Below are positions 1-9,037 of a DNA stretch of 64,000 nucleotides, one piece after another. The stretch's first letter is position 1. Each line of letters begins with the position of its first letter. This DNA comes from CAVWUA01 sp963758025 (GTDB lineage Bacteria; Planctomycetota; Planctomycetia; Isosphaerales; Isosphaeraceae), in the NCBI GenBank assembly GCA_963758025.1, contig CAVWUA010000016.1, positions 1-64,000 on the forward strand, given 5' to 3'. The notes beneath the pieces were generated by a model. That model ran no database searches. It had not been told where the DNA came from and was given only the letters and a program-made list of their open reading frames with translations. A program made the position numbers and the translations under genes.

Positions 1-48
1 ACCCCCAGCGTGTCGAGCTGGTGCTCTAGCCAACTGAGCTAATCGCCC
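1..48 (-). tRNA. tRNA-Val (anticodon GAC), 3' part cut off by window edge
   Basis: Read on the minus strand from 48 downwards, the sequence gives a seven-base acceptor strand GGGCGAT, then TA, a D-arm of the form GCTC...GAGC, and an anticodon stem CCAGC/GCTGG enclosing the seven-base loop TCGACAC. The three central bases give anticodon GAC (valine), and the GGGGT that follows starts a normal variable region. The T-arm and the acceptor 3' strand lie outside the window. Base 33, the one before the anticodon, reads C where nearly all tRNAs have U. That may be a real variant or a base error. The identity rests on the anticodon and on general resemblance to valine tRNAs. Confidence 0.75.
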
Positions 49-123
49 CTGTGAGACTCAAATCGTACCGAGCATCGCGGGTGAGGGTCAAGAGCGATCC
101 CTCTGAGTTCCGGCGATATCCGG

Positions 124-684
124 TCAAACTTCGAGGATTTCGGCCGACTTCTTCTCCGCCAGTTCGTTCACCCTGCCTTCGAAACGCTTGGTCAGGGACT
201 GGATCTCTTCCTTGCAGCGTCTCAGGTCGTCCTCGGTGAGGATCTTGTCGGTCTGTTCCTGGTCGGCCTGCTTGTTGGCGTCGCGGCGGATGTTGCGGAT
301 GGCGATCCGGGCTTCCTCGGCCAGGTCCTTCACGCGGCCGACCAGCTTCTTGCGCTGTTCGACCGAGAGCGAGGGGACGTTCAGGCGGATGACCTTGTTG
401 TCGGAGTTCGGCGTCAGGCCGATGTCGCTCGTCTGGATCGCCTTGATGATGTCGCCGATGGCCGACTGGTCGAACGGGCGGATCAGGATCTGCTGCGGCT
501 CCGGCGTGCTCAGGTTCGCCAGTTGCTTCAGCGGGGTCGGCGAGCCGTAGTACTCGACGCGGATCGAATCGACCAGGCCGGTGTTGGCGCGGCCGGTCCG
601 CACGCCCTTGAGCTGGTCGTCCAGAAGCGCGATGGTCTTCTCCATCCGCTCTTCGGCTTCCAGTGCGATCTCTTCGATGCTCAT
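124..684 (-). CDS. frr: ribosome recycling factor
   Basis: A protein of 186 residues, the usual RRF length (about 185). RRF binds the post-termination ribosome and splits it together with EF-G so that the subunits can be reused. The conserved stretch VRTGRANTGLVDSIRVEYYG near residues 29-48, the central LANLSTPEPQQ region, and the C-terminal coiled-coil half (KKLVGRVKDLAEEARIAIRN, then a helix ending in AEILEV) are all present. The frame stays open upstream to 876, but RRF homology starts at the ATG at 684 (MSIEEIALEAEERM), which has a GGAGAGA ribosome site a few bases before it. It is the last gene of rpsB-tsf-pyrH-frr, 53 bp after pyrH. Confidence 0.95.
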   Translation of the reverse strand: MSIEEIALEAEERMEKTIALLDDQLKGVRTGRANTGLVDSIRVEYYGSPTPLKQLANLSTPEPQQILIRPFDQSAIGDIIKAIQTSDIGLTPNSDNKVIRLNVPSLSVEQRKKLVGRVKDLAEEARIAIRNIRRDANKQADQEQTDKILTEDDLRRCKEEIQSLTKRFEGRVNELAEKKSAEILEV

Positions 685-737
685 GGTCGCGATCTCTCCG
701 ATCCCGTCCGCCCGGTGGTGGTCGAGCTGGGGCTGGA

Positions 738-1512
738 TCAGGCCAGGACCGACGCCGGCGTGGGCGGGGGGTGATTGCCGACCCAGGTGCCGATCGGCTC
801 GCCGGCGATGGCGCGCTCGATGTTGCCTTCCTTCTTGAAGTTGAAGACAAGGATCGGCAGGTTGTTGTCCAGGCACATGCCGATGGCCGTCATGTCCATG
901 ACCTTCAGGTCGTCGCGCATCACCTGGTCGTAGGTCAGCTCATCGTAGCGGACGGCGTGCGGGTTCTTCTCGGGGTCGGCCGAATAGACGCCATCGACGC
1001 GGGTGGCCTTCATCAGGACCTCGACGCCCAGTTCCTTGCCGCGGAGGGCGGCGGCGGTGTCGGTGGTGACGAACGGGCTGCCGGTCCCGGTGGCCAGGAT
1101 GATGACGCGGCCCGTGCTTCAGGTGGGTCAAGGCCCGCCGGCGGATGAACGGCTCGGCCACCTCGTCCATGCGGATCGTGGTCATCAGCCGAGTCTCGCA
1201 GCCGAGGCTCTCCAGGGCGTCCTGGAGGGCCAGGCCGTTGATGACGGTGGCGGTCATGCCCATGTAGTGGGCGGTGGCCTCCTGGATGACGTTCTGATTT
1301 CGGGTCAGGGTCGCACCCCGGAGGATGTTGCCGCCGCCGACGACGATGGCCAGCTGGACGCCGCGACGGGCCACGCGCGTCGCCTGGCGGGCGATCCGGC
1401 TGACCTCCTCGACGCTGATTCCGCCCTCGCCAGGCCGGCAGAAGCTCTCGCCGGAAAGCTTCAGCAGGACCCGGCGGAAGACGGGCGGACCCAATGGTAA
1501 AGTGGCTTCCAT
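738..1512 (-). CDS. pyrH: UMP kinase (interrupted by one frame shift)
   Basis: Bacterial UMP kinase, an amino-acid-kinase fold enzyme that makes UDP from UMP and ATP. The N-terminal part has the ATP-binding start RVLLKLSGESF and the IVVGGGNILRG glycine loop. The C-terminal part has KATRVDGVYSADPEKNP and a conserved MDMTAIGMC segment. The two parts lie in different frames. The break is near 1109, where the coding strand reads GGGCCGCGTC; removing one C restores the expected run RVIILATGTGSPFVTT. Because pyrH is essential and every block is otherwise intact, a one-base sequencing insertion is more likely than a dead gene. It lies 75 bp after tsf. Confidence 0.92.
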
Positions 1513-1587
1513 GGGAGCGTCTCCAAAAGAGGGAGCGGACCGTTGATCCGGAAATCCAGGGAAGGAGAGAGACCAGAGGCGTGAGCG

Positions 1588-2481
1588 TCACGCCTCGGCT
1601 TCGGGCTCTTCGGTGGACTCGCCAACAACAAATCGGGCGATGTGGTTGACCTCGATCCCCTTGCCGACCGCGGCGATCACGTCGCGGACCTTCTTCGACG
1701 GCTCCTTGACGAACTCCTGATCCAGCAGGACGTTCTCGGCATACCACTTGTTGAGCATGCCGTCGGCGATCTTTTCGCGGATGTTCTGGGGCTTCTCCGC
1801 CTGCTGGCTCTCGACCTGGGCAGCGAAGATCCGCTTCTGCTCGGCGACGGCGTCCTGCGGCATCTGCTCGCGGTTCACGGCCAGGGGCTTGGCCGCCACG
1901 ACCTGAAGCGCGAGATCCTTGGCCAGTTGGCGGAACTCTTCGGTCTGGGCCTGGGCCGCCTCGGAGCAGGCCAGTTCGATCATCGCACCCGATTTGGCGT
2001 CGTGGTGGACGTAGAAATCGACACGGCCGGGGCCGTTCAGTGAGAACCGCGCCGTGCGGGCCACGACGACGTTCTCGCCGGTGCGGGCGTTGACCGCCGT
2101 GATCGCATCGCGGATCGACTTCGACGGGTCCTTGGCGAACTTCTGGTCCAGCAGGTTCTCGTCCCCCTGGGCCAGAACGTGCTCAGCGAGGTCCTTGGCG
2201 GCCTGGCGGAACTCATCGTTGCGGGCGACGAAGTCGGTTTCGCAGTTCAGTTCGACCATCGCTCCCGACGTGCTGTCATCGGAAAGGGCCACCTCGATGC
2301 GGCCCGCCTTGGCGGCGCGGCCGGCGCGGCCGGCGGCCCGGGTTTTTCCCTGCTCCTGGGCCAGGGTTTCCGCCTTCTTGAGATCGCCTTCGGCCTGTTG
2401 CAGGAGCGCCTTGCACTCCATCAGACCCAGCCCGGTGCGTTTGCGTAACTCGTTGACGGCCTGTGCCGTGATCTCGGCCAT
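1588..2481 (-). CDS. tsf: translation elongation factor Ts
   Basis: A protein of 297 residues, normal for EF-Ts, the nucleotide-exchange factor that recycles EF-Tu. It opens with the N-terminal UBA-like domain (MAEITAQAVNELRKRTGLGL, then MECKALLQQAEGDLKKA), which contacts EF-Tu. A second signature, GAMVELNCETDFVARN, lies near residues 73-88. The two related core subdomains follow, each with a LLDQ.F.K.PSK.VRD-type motif. The C-terminus is acidic (VVGESTEEPEAEA). The frame is intact. It lies between rpsB (214 bp upstream on the minus strand) and pyrH, the common bacterial order. Confidence 0.97.
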   Translation of the reverse strand: MAEITAQAVNELRKRTGLGLMECKALLQQAEGDLKKAETLAQEQGKTRAAGRAGRAAKAGRIEVALSDDSTSGAMVELNCETDFVARNDEFRQAAKDLAEHVLAQGDENLLDQKFAKDPSKSIRDAITAVNARTGENVVVARTARFSLNGPGRVDFYVHHDAKSGAMIELACSEAAQAQTEEFRQLAKDLALQVVAAKPLAVNREQMPQDAVAEQKRIFAAQVESQQAEKPQNIREKIADGMLNKWYAENVLLDQEFVKEPSKKVRDVIAAVGKGIEVNHIARFVVGESTEEPEAEA

Positions 2482-2695
2482 CGGGCGACTCTCCTCCAGA
2501 GGTGATGCTCGCGGCTATCGTTTGGTATGTCGCGCGGCCAGGCAACTGATGGATGCCCCACCGCGCGCACTCTTTATCAATAGGTTTACGGCGTGTGACG
2601 CGGCAGGCCCGTCCCGGGCCAGGAGCCTGGGGACGGGCCAGGTCGTTTTCTCTCCGCGTGATCCGTCGAGTGAGCGAAAGGGCGCGGGCCCTGGC

Positions 2696-3760
2696 TCACG
2701 ACGACGGGTTCTGTTCCTCGTTCGCCGACGGCGGGACGTCGGTCTGCCCTTCGGAACCAGGCTGGGCCTGATCGACGGCAGCCGGGGCGATCGTCGGGGT
2801 GTCGTTCGGCACCGGAGCGGGCTGATCGTTGACCGCGGCCTGCGGCTCGGTGCCCATCGGGGCCGACGGTGGAATCGTGCTGTTGGTCTCGCCCCCCTCG
2901 GGGCCATGCTCGACCGTGCCGCCCGGTTCGGGCGTCGGGGCGAGCACCTCGTTGCCGCCGCCGGTGCGGGCCGCCATGCCTCGGGAAACACCGATGCCGG
3001 GACCGCGGCCACCGCCACGACGCTCGCCGGCGCGGGCCTGAGCCTCTTCGGGACGGGCGCCGGGGGCCGGTTCGGTCGGGGCGGAGGCCTTGCCCTCGAT
3101 GATCGCTTCGATCAGCCGCTTCACGACCAGTTCGATCGACCGCATGCTGTCGTCGTTGCCGGGGATCGGCAGATCGACCATGTCCGGGTCGCAGTCGGTA
3201 TCGAGCAGGGCGACGACCTTGATGCCCAGCTTGCGGGCTTCGGTCACGGCGATCTTCTCGCGGTGCGGGTCGATGACGAACAGCGCCTCGGGCAGCCGGG
3301 TCATGTGCCGGATGCCTTCCAGGTTGCGCTGGATCTTCCTGCGCTCGCGGGTGAGCGTCGAGATCATCTTCTTGGAGAAGGTCGCGGCCTGTTCGCCGTC
3401 GAGGGTCGTTTCCAGTTCCTCCAGGCGTTCCAGCCGGCTGCGGATGGTGCGGAAGTTGGTGAGGGTTCCCCCCAGCCAGCGCTCGGTGACGTACGGCATG
3501 CCGGCGCGCGTACATTCCTCGATGATCGTGTCGGCGGCCTGACGCTTGGTGCCGACGAACAGGATCAGTCCGTTCGAGGCAGCGACGCGATTGAAGTACT
3601 TGGTCGCCCGCAGCAGGCCGCGGACGGTTTCCTTCAAGTCGATGATATGAATCAGGTTCCGCTTGCCGTAGATGTACGGCTTCATCTTCGGGTTCCACCG
3701 GCTGGCCCGGTGCCCGAAATGCACGCCGGCATCAATCAGATCTTTGGCCGCGAGCGCCAC
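2696..3760 (-). CDS. rpsB: 30S ribosomal protein S2 with long disordered C-terminal tail
   Basis: The first 235 residues or so are ordinary uS2: LIDAGVHFGHRASRWNPKMK near the N-terminus, YIYGKRNLIHIIDL, a central FVGTKRQA motif, ERWLGGTLTN, and the DTDCDPDMVDLPIPGNDDS block near residues 188-206. From about residue 240 to 354 comes a tail rich in Gly, Pro, Glu, Arg and Ala with no visible fold, about 110 residues longer than the 230-260 residue norm. The frame is open throughout, so this is a natural extension, not a shifted end. It is the first gene of the translation cluster. Confidence 0.95.
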   Translation of the reverse strand: MALAAKDLIDAGVHFGHRASRWNPKMKPYIYGKRNLIHIIDLKETVRGLLRATKYFNRVAASNGLILFVGTKRQAADTIIEECTRAGMPYVTERWLGGTLTNFRTIRSRLERLEELETTLDGEQAATFSKKMISTLTRERRKIQRNLEGIRHMTRLPEALFVIDPHREKIAVTEARKLGIKVVALLDTDCDPDMVDLPIPGNDDSMRSIELVVKRLIEAIIEGKASAPTEPAPGARPEEAQARAGERRGGGRGPGIGVSRGMAARTGGGNEVLAPTPEPGGTVEHGPEGGETNSTIPPSAPMGTEPQAAVNDQPAPVPNDTPTIAPAAVDQAQPGSEGQTDVPPSANEEQNPSS

Positions 3761-4742
3761 GAGGTTAACCTCCGCGAACTGGAAAGGACATTCCGGGTCG
3801 AAACTCCCCGGGCGACAGACCCAAGGCGACCGTGCTTGAGGACCGTTGATCAGAAGAAATCAGGCTCCCGAAGAGCAACAGCTTATCGTCTCACGGGCCG
3901 GTCGTCAAACCCCCGTGATCTGGAAGAACTGTGACGATGAGTCAGGAGATGACTCTGGAGGGAGCGGAGGCGATGGACGGGGTCAGAGGACACCCCGTCG
4001 CCCCCCGGCACGAGTGTCCCGGTCCGGGGGGTGGCGGGGTGAGTTGTCCCGGCCGACGGGGCGGTCCGAAACCGATCATTCCCAGAGGCCGGCAGAGCGG
4101 TGCGGTGGGGCCTTCGGAATCGCGCCAGGTTGGGAAAAACGCATAAACCTGGCCCGGCCGCTCAGCTCTGGCTACGGCCCTGGGTAAACTCATGCTCCAG
4201 GAGTCGAGCCCGACCCTCACCGGCGTCGGGGGCTTCAGGCTGGCGCCCATCGCGACGTCGCTCGGGGGCTTCGTGGCCAAGGTTTCCCGCGTCGGGGGCC
4301 TCGGTATCGTGCTGGATTCGGTCGGGCACACGTGCGGGATCGTCGGCCGGACGCTGGGAGTCTTCGTTTGTCATCCTGCTTTTGCCAGGAGATTTTTGAT
4401 GGGTTGTGGCGGCCAAGGAACACCTCCCCGCGCAACGCGGGCAGAGCCGAGGAAGGGGGTCGGTGCGCCGGCGTTGCCGGGCACGAGAGGGAATGCCCCT
4501 TCCCGCGACCGGTCGTTTCCTCTCGACCGGTCGCTCGCCCGTCCAGACAATAGACGGGCGTTGAGCTTGCCGGAACCGCGCGTTCCCGGGTCCATTAACA
4601 TTCTGAGACCCGATGGACGAACCAGGGCCGTCGCGCCCGGTGCTCTAAGGGAAGTCTATCCCCGGTCCCATGCCAAGGCCAGTGGAATTCAAACCCTTTG
4701 TACGGATTACGCACCGGAGTACGTCACCAAGAGGATGCGTGG
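3761..4742. other. gene-poor region upstream of rpsB, with one doubtful small ORF
   Basis: This 980-bp stretch separates divergent rpsB (minus) and the phosphoesterase (plus), and it must hold the promoter and leader of the rpsB operon. I see no protein family in any frame. The only ORF with protein-like composition is at 4162-4416 on the minus strand (84 residues). It is strongly charged and rich in Asp, Glu, Arg and Pro (for example RMTNEDSQRPADDPARVPD), so it could be a short disordered protein, but nothing else supports it. I saw no tRNA or convincing terminator. Confidence 0.4.
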
Positions 4743-5225
4743 ATGCGAATTGCCATCATTTCGGATACGCACGACCACAAGAAGCGGACGGTTCAGGCTG
4801 TTGAGGTCCTCCGTTCCGAGGGGGCCGAGACTCTCATCCACTGCGGCGACCTGACCGGACCGGATATCGTTCATGCGTGCGGCGGCTTGCCGAGCTACTA
4901 CGTCTTCGGGAACAACGACTTTCAGCAGGATGTCCTGCGGGCGGCAATGAACGAAGTTGGTGGGACTTGCCTGGATTTCGGGGGTGAAATCCTGCTTGAT
5001 GGCAAGCGCATTGCCGTGACGCATGGCGACTCGCTCCGGGAGATGCGTCGCCTCGCCGCCGCCGAACCCGATTATCTGCTGTTCGGACACGTCCACGTGA
5101 CGGCCGATCGCCGGGAGGGCCCTACCCGCTGGATCAACCCCGGGGCCTTGCACCGTGCCCGACGATGGACCGTCGCGCTGCTGGATACGGATCATGATGA
5201 GTTGCATTTTTTCGACATTCGTTGA
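4743..5225 (+). CDS. YfcE/MJ0936-type metallophosphoesterase
   Basis: A protein of 160 residues with the full metal-binding set of calcineurin-like phosphoesterases: D-x-H in IISDTHDH at the N-terminus, HCGDLTG near residue 36, FGNNDF (the GNxD/H block) near residue 56, THGDS near residue 97 and GHVHV near residue 118, ending with the INPGA motif. This small subfamily (YfcE/MJ0936) hydrolyses phosphodiesters and uses two metal ions in the cytoplasm; the natural substrate is unknown. The frame extends further upstream, but the ATG at 4743 is chosen because the first strand (MRIAIISDTHD) starts there. It is a stand-alone gene. Confidence 0.88.
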   Translation: MRIAIISDTHDHKKRTVQAVEVLRSEGAETLIHCGDLTGPDIVHACGGLPSYYVFGNNDFQQDVLRAAMNEVGGTCLDFGGEILLDGKRIAVTHGDSLREMRRLAAAEPDYLLFGHVHVTADRREGPTRWINPGALHRARRWTVALLDTDHDELHFFDIR

Positions 5226-5500
5226 GTCGGAGCAACAGTTCTCCCTGTTCTTCCGTGACGTTGCTCATCCGGTCTGGCTTTGATCGGGGGCACACCGCTA
5301 TAATCCCGCCGGCTGTTGTTCCTGACGTGATGCATTTCTCCTAGGCCCCTCTCCAAAAAGCATGGGGACAATGGCGGCAAGAGACTCCGGAGATCATCGT
5401 GATCGCGGAGTTGTTTCTCGATCTCCGGTACGGCGACATCTTCTGAACGATACGCCAGGAAGGCCGATCGAGGTGCGCCACGACGAGTAAGGAGCGGACG

Positions 5501-6814
5501 ATGCGACTCTGCCTAGTCGAGGATCATGCCGTCTCTGATCTGGAACCTCTGACTCTAACCCGTCCGGTCTATGACCTGCTGCTTGGCGCGTCGAGCCTGG
5601 GGACCAAGATCGCCCGGACCTTGGGTGTTGGCCCGGGGCCGGCACGTCGCGGGGTGGTGATCCGTCCGCATCTGGCGGCCATTCAGCAGGAACGCGATCC
5701 GCACACGATGGTCAACGACCGGGACTGGCTGACACGAGGCCCGGTCCTGGTCGCCAATGCTCGCTGGGTGCCGCCGGCGGATTTTGTCTTGCCTGCCGAC
5801 GGTCTGCCCTGGATCGGTCTGTGCGACGGCCAGCCGGCCTGCGCTCTGGTCGGTCCCGAGCATGCCCCCGGCCTGGAGCCGAACTCGGTCGATGACTGGT
5901 TCGACGACCTGCTGGGCCGCGTCGATCGGCTCGACCTGGGAGGCGCGTGGATCAACCGTCCCTGGGATCTCGTGGCCCAGAACAACGAGCACCTGATCCG
6001 CGACTTCACCGCCGAGGGGCGCGTCGGCCTGAGCAATCGCCACCTGGCGACCGCCGCTCTGGTCGGGCCGGCGGATCGGCTGTTCCTGCACGAGACGGTC
6101 CGGATTGACCCGTACACCGTCTTCGACACGACCGGCGGCCCGATCACGATCGAGGCGGGGGTGTGGGTCCAGCCGTTCACGAGGGTCGAGGGGCCTTGCC
6201 ACATCGGCCGCGACACGCATCTGTTCCGCGCCAATATCCGCGGAGGGGTCACCATCGGCCCGGTCTGCCGGATCGGGGGTGAGGTGGAGGCGTCGATCAT
6301 TCACGGCTACTCGAACAAGTATCACGAGGGGTTCCTCGGCCACGCCTACGTCGGTGAGTGGGTCAACCTGGGGGCGATCACGTCCAACAGCGACCTGCGC
6401 AACGACTACGGTGAGGTCTTTGTCCCCTTGCAAGGCGACCCGATCGCCACCGGTCAGGCCAAGGTCGGCTGCTTCCTGGGCGATCACACCCGCACCGGTC
6501 TGGGCAGCATGCTCAACACCGGAACGTCCATCGGCGTGATGTGCAATGTCTTGCCGGCCGGGCCGCTCTTGCCGAAGCACGTGCCGAGCTTTTCCGCCGT
6601 GCTCTATGGTCGCGTTGCCGCCGGGTTCCCGCTCGAGCAGATGTTCGCGACCGCGAGGATCGTCAAGGGCCGTCGCAAACAGGTTTTCTCCGACGTTGAG
6701 GAGCAGCTTTACCTGAACCTCTACGAGCAAACGCGCCTGGAGCGCGAACGCGCCTTCCAGAAGGCGAACGATCGGCGGGACGACCGCTGGCCGGTCTCCT
6801 CCGTGAGGCTCTGA
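5501..6814 (+). CDS. GlmU-like sugar nucleotidyltransferase with left-handed beta-helix
   Basis: A protein of 437 residues starting at an ATG eight bases after AAGGAG. The N-terminal half (MRLCLVEDHAVSDLEPLTLT, then RPVYDLLLG) matches a GlmU-like family often called putative sugar nucleotidyltransferase. It lacks the textbook GxGTRM loop of true pyrophosphorylases. From about residue 200 the chain shows hexapeptide periodicity typical of a left-handed beta-helix (ITIEAGVWVQPFTRVEGPCH, then IGRDTHLFRANIRGGVTIGP), followed by GFLGHAYVGEWVNLGAITSN. The likely job is handling an activated sugar for envelope or exopolysaccharide synthesis; the substrate cannot be read from the sequence. About 200 bp upstream there is a TATAAT at 5299-5304 without a good -35. 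Confidence 0.8.
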   Translation: MRLCLVEDHAVSDLEPLTLTRPVYDLLLGASSLGTKIARTLGVGPGPARRGVVIRPHLAAIQQERDPHTMVNDRDWLTRGPVLVANARWVPPADFVLPADGLPWIGLCDGQPACALVGPEHAPGLEPNSVDDWFDDLLGRVDRLDLGGAWINRPWDLVAQNNEHLIRDFTAEGRVGLSNRHLATAALVGPADRLFLHETVRIDPYTVFDTTGGPITIEAGVWVQPFTRVEGPCHIGRDTHLFRANIRGGVTIGPVCRIGGEVEASIIHGYSNKYHEGFLGHAYVGEWVNLGAITSNSDLRNDYGEVFVPLQGDPIATGQAKVGCFLGDHTRTGLGSMLNTGTSIGVMCNVLPAGPLLPKHVPSFSAVLYGRVAAGFPLEQMFATARIVKGRRKQVFSDVEEQLYLNLYEQTRLERERAFQKANDRRDDRWPVSSVRL

Positions 6815-7044
6815 GCCGGAGCGTCGATGAATTTGAGATTGCTCGATGTTCTCGGCCCGTTGGGTCAAAACACCCGTCCACCGCGTTTTACGGGCCGAGA
6901 GCATCGGAATGCCGTTTGCGACAATATTGCCCTGAACCTTGAGACCTTGTCCAACGTCCTACGATGGGAGAGTAAAGAGGAAGAGGCCGCGTGGCCTGTT
7001 CTCAAGCAGATTATCGGGGCAATCAGGAAGGCGGACGGCAGACA

Positions 7045-7959
7045 ATGTCGTGCGGGAACGTGGTGGAGACGCGCCGGGACAATGGCGCGTTGATTTTTTT
7101 GGCGTTGATGGTGCTCATCGGTTCGAGCACGGCGACCGCGGCGAAGTTCGCGGTGCGGGACCTCCCGGTCGGCTTCTTGCCGCTGGCGAGGTTCGGCGTG
7201 GCCGGGATGTGTCTGCTGCCGATCGTGTGTGGTGGTGATGGCTGGCGGCGCCTGGTGCGAGAGAACCCCGGACGGCTGTTATTGGCCGGGGCCTTGTGCG
7301 TGCCGATCAACCAGACATTCTTCCTGAATGGAGCTAAACTTGCGCCGACAACCCACGTCGGCCTGATCTACGCTTGCTGCCCGCTCGTGGTGCTGGCTCT
7401 GGCCACGCTTCTGGGACAGGAGCGATGGAATGCGGGGCGGTTGGTGGGCATCGTCGTGACGGTGACCGGAGCGGCGCTCGTCGCTCTGGGCAACTTCTGG
7501 AATAGGAATGGTGGTGGCGAGGACGCGCTCTGGGGAGACCTGCTCCTGGTCGGCGCGGTGGCATCATGGGGGGCCTACATCACGGTCAACAAGCCCCTGG
7601 TCGCCAAGCATGGATCGGTCACGGTCCTGGCCGGAACCTTCCTGACCGGCTGCTTTCTCGACCTGCCCCTGGCGGCCTGGACGATGCCGGAATGGGACTC
7701 CATGTCGTCGGCCTCGACATCCGCCTGGCTCGGCCTGGCGCACCTGGCGCTGGTCGTGACGACATTCGGCCTGGCCTGTCAGAACCAGGCCCTGCGCCGA
7801 CTTGACGCGAGCCACGTGGCGACCGTCGGCAATGCCGCCCCGTTGCTCACGATCCTCTGGGGCGTCTGGCTCCTGGACGAGTCGATCACGCCCACCTTGA
7901 TCCTCGGCGGCATCTTGATCCTCGGCGGCATCCTCTGGACGAGCCGGACAGGGCGCTGA
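7045..7959 (+). CDS. EamA/DMT-family membrane transporter
   Basis: About 304 residues with ten hydrophobic segments arranged as two EamA repeats, the drug/metabolite transporter fold. The first begins IFLALMVLIGSSTATAAKFA and the second near DLLLVGAVASWGAYITVNKP. The final helices read LLTILWGVWLLDESITPTLI, with the conserved Glu before the last segment. The frame is open back to a GTG at 6991. I prefer the ATG at 7045 because the hydrophobic core starts shortly after it and a GGAAGG lies upstream. The substrate (a metabolite, amino acid or drug) is not predictable. It has no operon partner within 200 bp. Confidence 0.85.
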   Translation: MSCGNVVETRRDNGALIFLALMVLIGSSTATAAKFAVRDLPVGFLPLARFGVAGMCLLPIVCGGDGWRRLVRENPGRLLLAGALCVPINQTFFLNGAKLAPTTHVGLIYACCPLVVLALATLLGQERWNAGRLVGIVVTVTGAALVALGNFWNRNGGGEDALWGDLLLVGAVASWGAYITVNKPLVAKHGSVTVLAGTFLTGCFLDLPLAAWTMPEWDSMSSASTSAWLGLAHLALVVTTFGLACQNQALRRLDASHVATVGNAAPLLTILWGVWLLDESITPTLILGGILILGGILWTSRTGR

Positions 7960-8010
7960 GCCCGCGGGGCCGGATCGGGTTTATCCCGTTGAGGGTATGG
8001 TTCCGATATC

Positions 8011-8110
8011 ATTGAGTTCCATATCACATGGGACACATTTTCAGATTTCAGATCGTCAAGGAGGAAAAGCACTTCTGGAATCTGGAATGTGCCGTTTTGC
8101 CATGCGGCAG
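8011..8110. repeat. dispersed palindromic repeat, copy A
   Basis: A stretch of about 100 bp beginning ATTGAGTTCC, with outer arms that can fold: ACACATTTTCAGATTTCA on the left against TCTGGAATCTGGAATGTG on the right. A related copy at 49604-49700 aligns along its whole length at roughly 70 percent by eye, including the last GCCATGCGGC, and a shortened copy lies at 35111-35150. This copy sits directly before the Uma2 gene. The family could be a non-autonomous mobile repeat or a structured RNA. No coding potential is seen. Confidence 0.6.
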
Positions 8111-8164
8111 CCCGTAATCGAGAGGTCCACACGCCCGAGTCGCGTTCTGTGGAGATTCCCGACC

Positions 8165-8937
8165 ATGTCCACGCACTCTCGGATCGCCCTCCAGCAGGAC
8201 GAGATTGACTATCCGACCGGGGACGGTCAGCCGATGGCCGAGACGCCGATCCACCGTCAGAACCTGACCGACCTCATCGAGATGCTCGACACGCACTTTG
8301 CCGCTGATCCCGAATTCTATGTCTCGGGCAACATGTTCCTCTATTACGAGCAGGGCAACCCGCAACGCAACGTCTCGCCGGATGTCTTCGTGACGCGTGG
8401 CATCCCTCGTGAGAAGGATCGGCCAATCTACAAGACCTGGGAGGAGGGCAAAGGGCCGGACCTGGTCATCGAATTGACCTCGCGATCCACGAAGCGGGAA
8501 GACGAACGGCAGAAGTTCGCGCTTTACCGCGATATCCTGGGCATCCGGGAATACTTTCTGTTCGATCCACTCGCGGAATACCTGAAGCCGTCCCTGAAGG
8601 GCTATCGCCTCGTCGGTGGAGATTACATCCCGATCGAGCCGGCCGAGGGACGATTACCGAGCGAGGTTCTGGGCCTGCACTTCGAGCGTGACGGCCGGTA
8701 CCTTCGCATCCACGATCCGACAACGGGCCTCAGGCTCCTGACCCAGCGCGAGGCGTGCCAGTAGGAGGAAATCGTCGACAGTCCGAGGACAAGGCCCGAG
8801 CGGCCGAGGCGAAACGCCGCCAAGCCGAGGCGAAGCGCCGAGCGGCGGAGAAGGCCCAGAGGGAGGAATCCGCCGAGAACGAGCGGCTGCGTCGCGAGCT
8901 GGAGGAACTGCGCCGTCGGCTGTCCGACCCGTCGTGA
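8165..8937 (+). CDS. Uma2-family PD-(D/E)XK nuclease-like protein with frame-shifted coiled-coil tail
   Basis: The ATG at 8165 (MSTHSRIALQQDEIDYPT) opens a Uma2 (DUF820) domain, a PD-(D/E)XK nuclease fold widespread in multicellular-type bacteria. The active-site strand region NVSPDVFVTRG near residue 78 and the DLVIELTSRSTKREDERQKF block near residue 100 carry the expected D...E-x-S/T pattern. The frame stops at 8764, but overlapping it in another frame is a highly charged helix (8755-8937, with repeated AEAKRRQAEAKRRAAEKAQR), which is the coiled-coil tail usual for planctomycete Uma2 proteins. One indel near 8752 probably split a single gene. The cellular role of Uma2 is unknown; the genes are often mobile and multicopy. 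Confidence 0.8.
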
Positions 8938-9037
8938 CGCGGTCTTCCCTCTCCGCTTGCCGACGCCGGGGGATCGCGTGTATCCTCGCCACGTTTCGAG
9001 GGATGCTCACGCAATCGTCAGACTCGCGAGGATACCG

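Noticed and set aside
738..1512. Programmed frameshifting or pseudogene in pyrH
   Set aside because: There is no slippery site with a downstream structure as a common theme, and similar one-base gains occur in many unrelated genes, so sequence error is simpler.
2054..3934. 626-residue plus-strand frame across tsf and rpsB
   Set aside because: Both genes are well defined on the minus strand; the plus frame has no family content.
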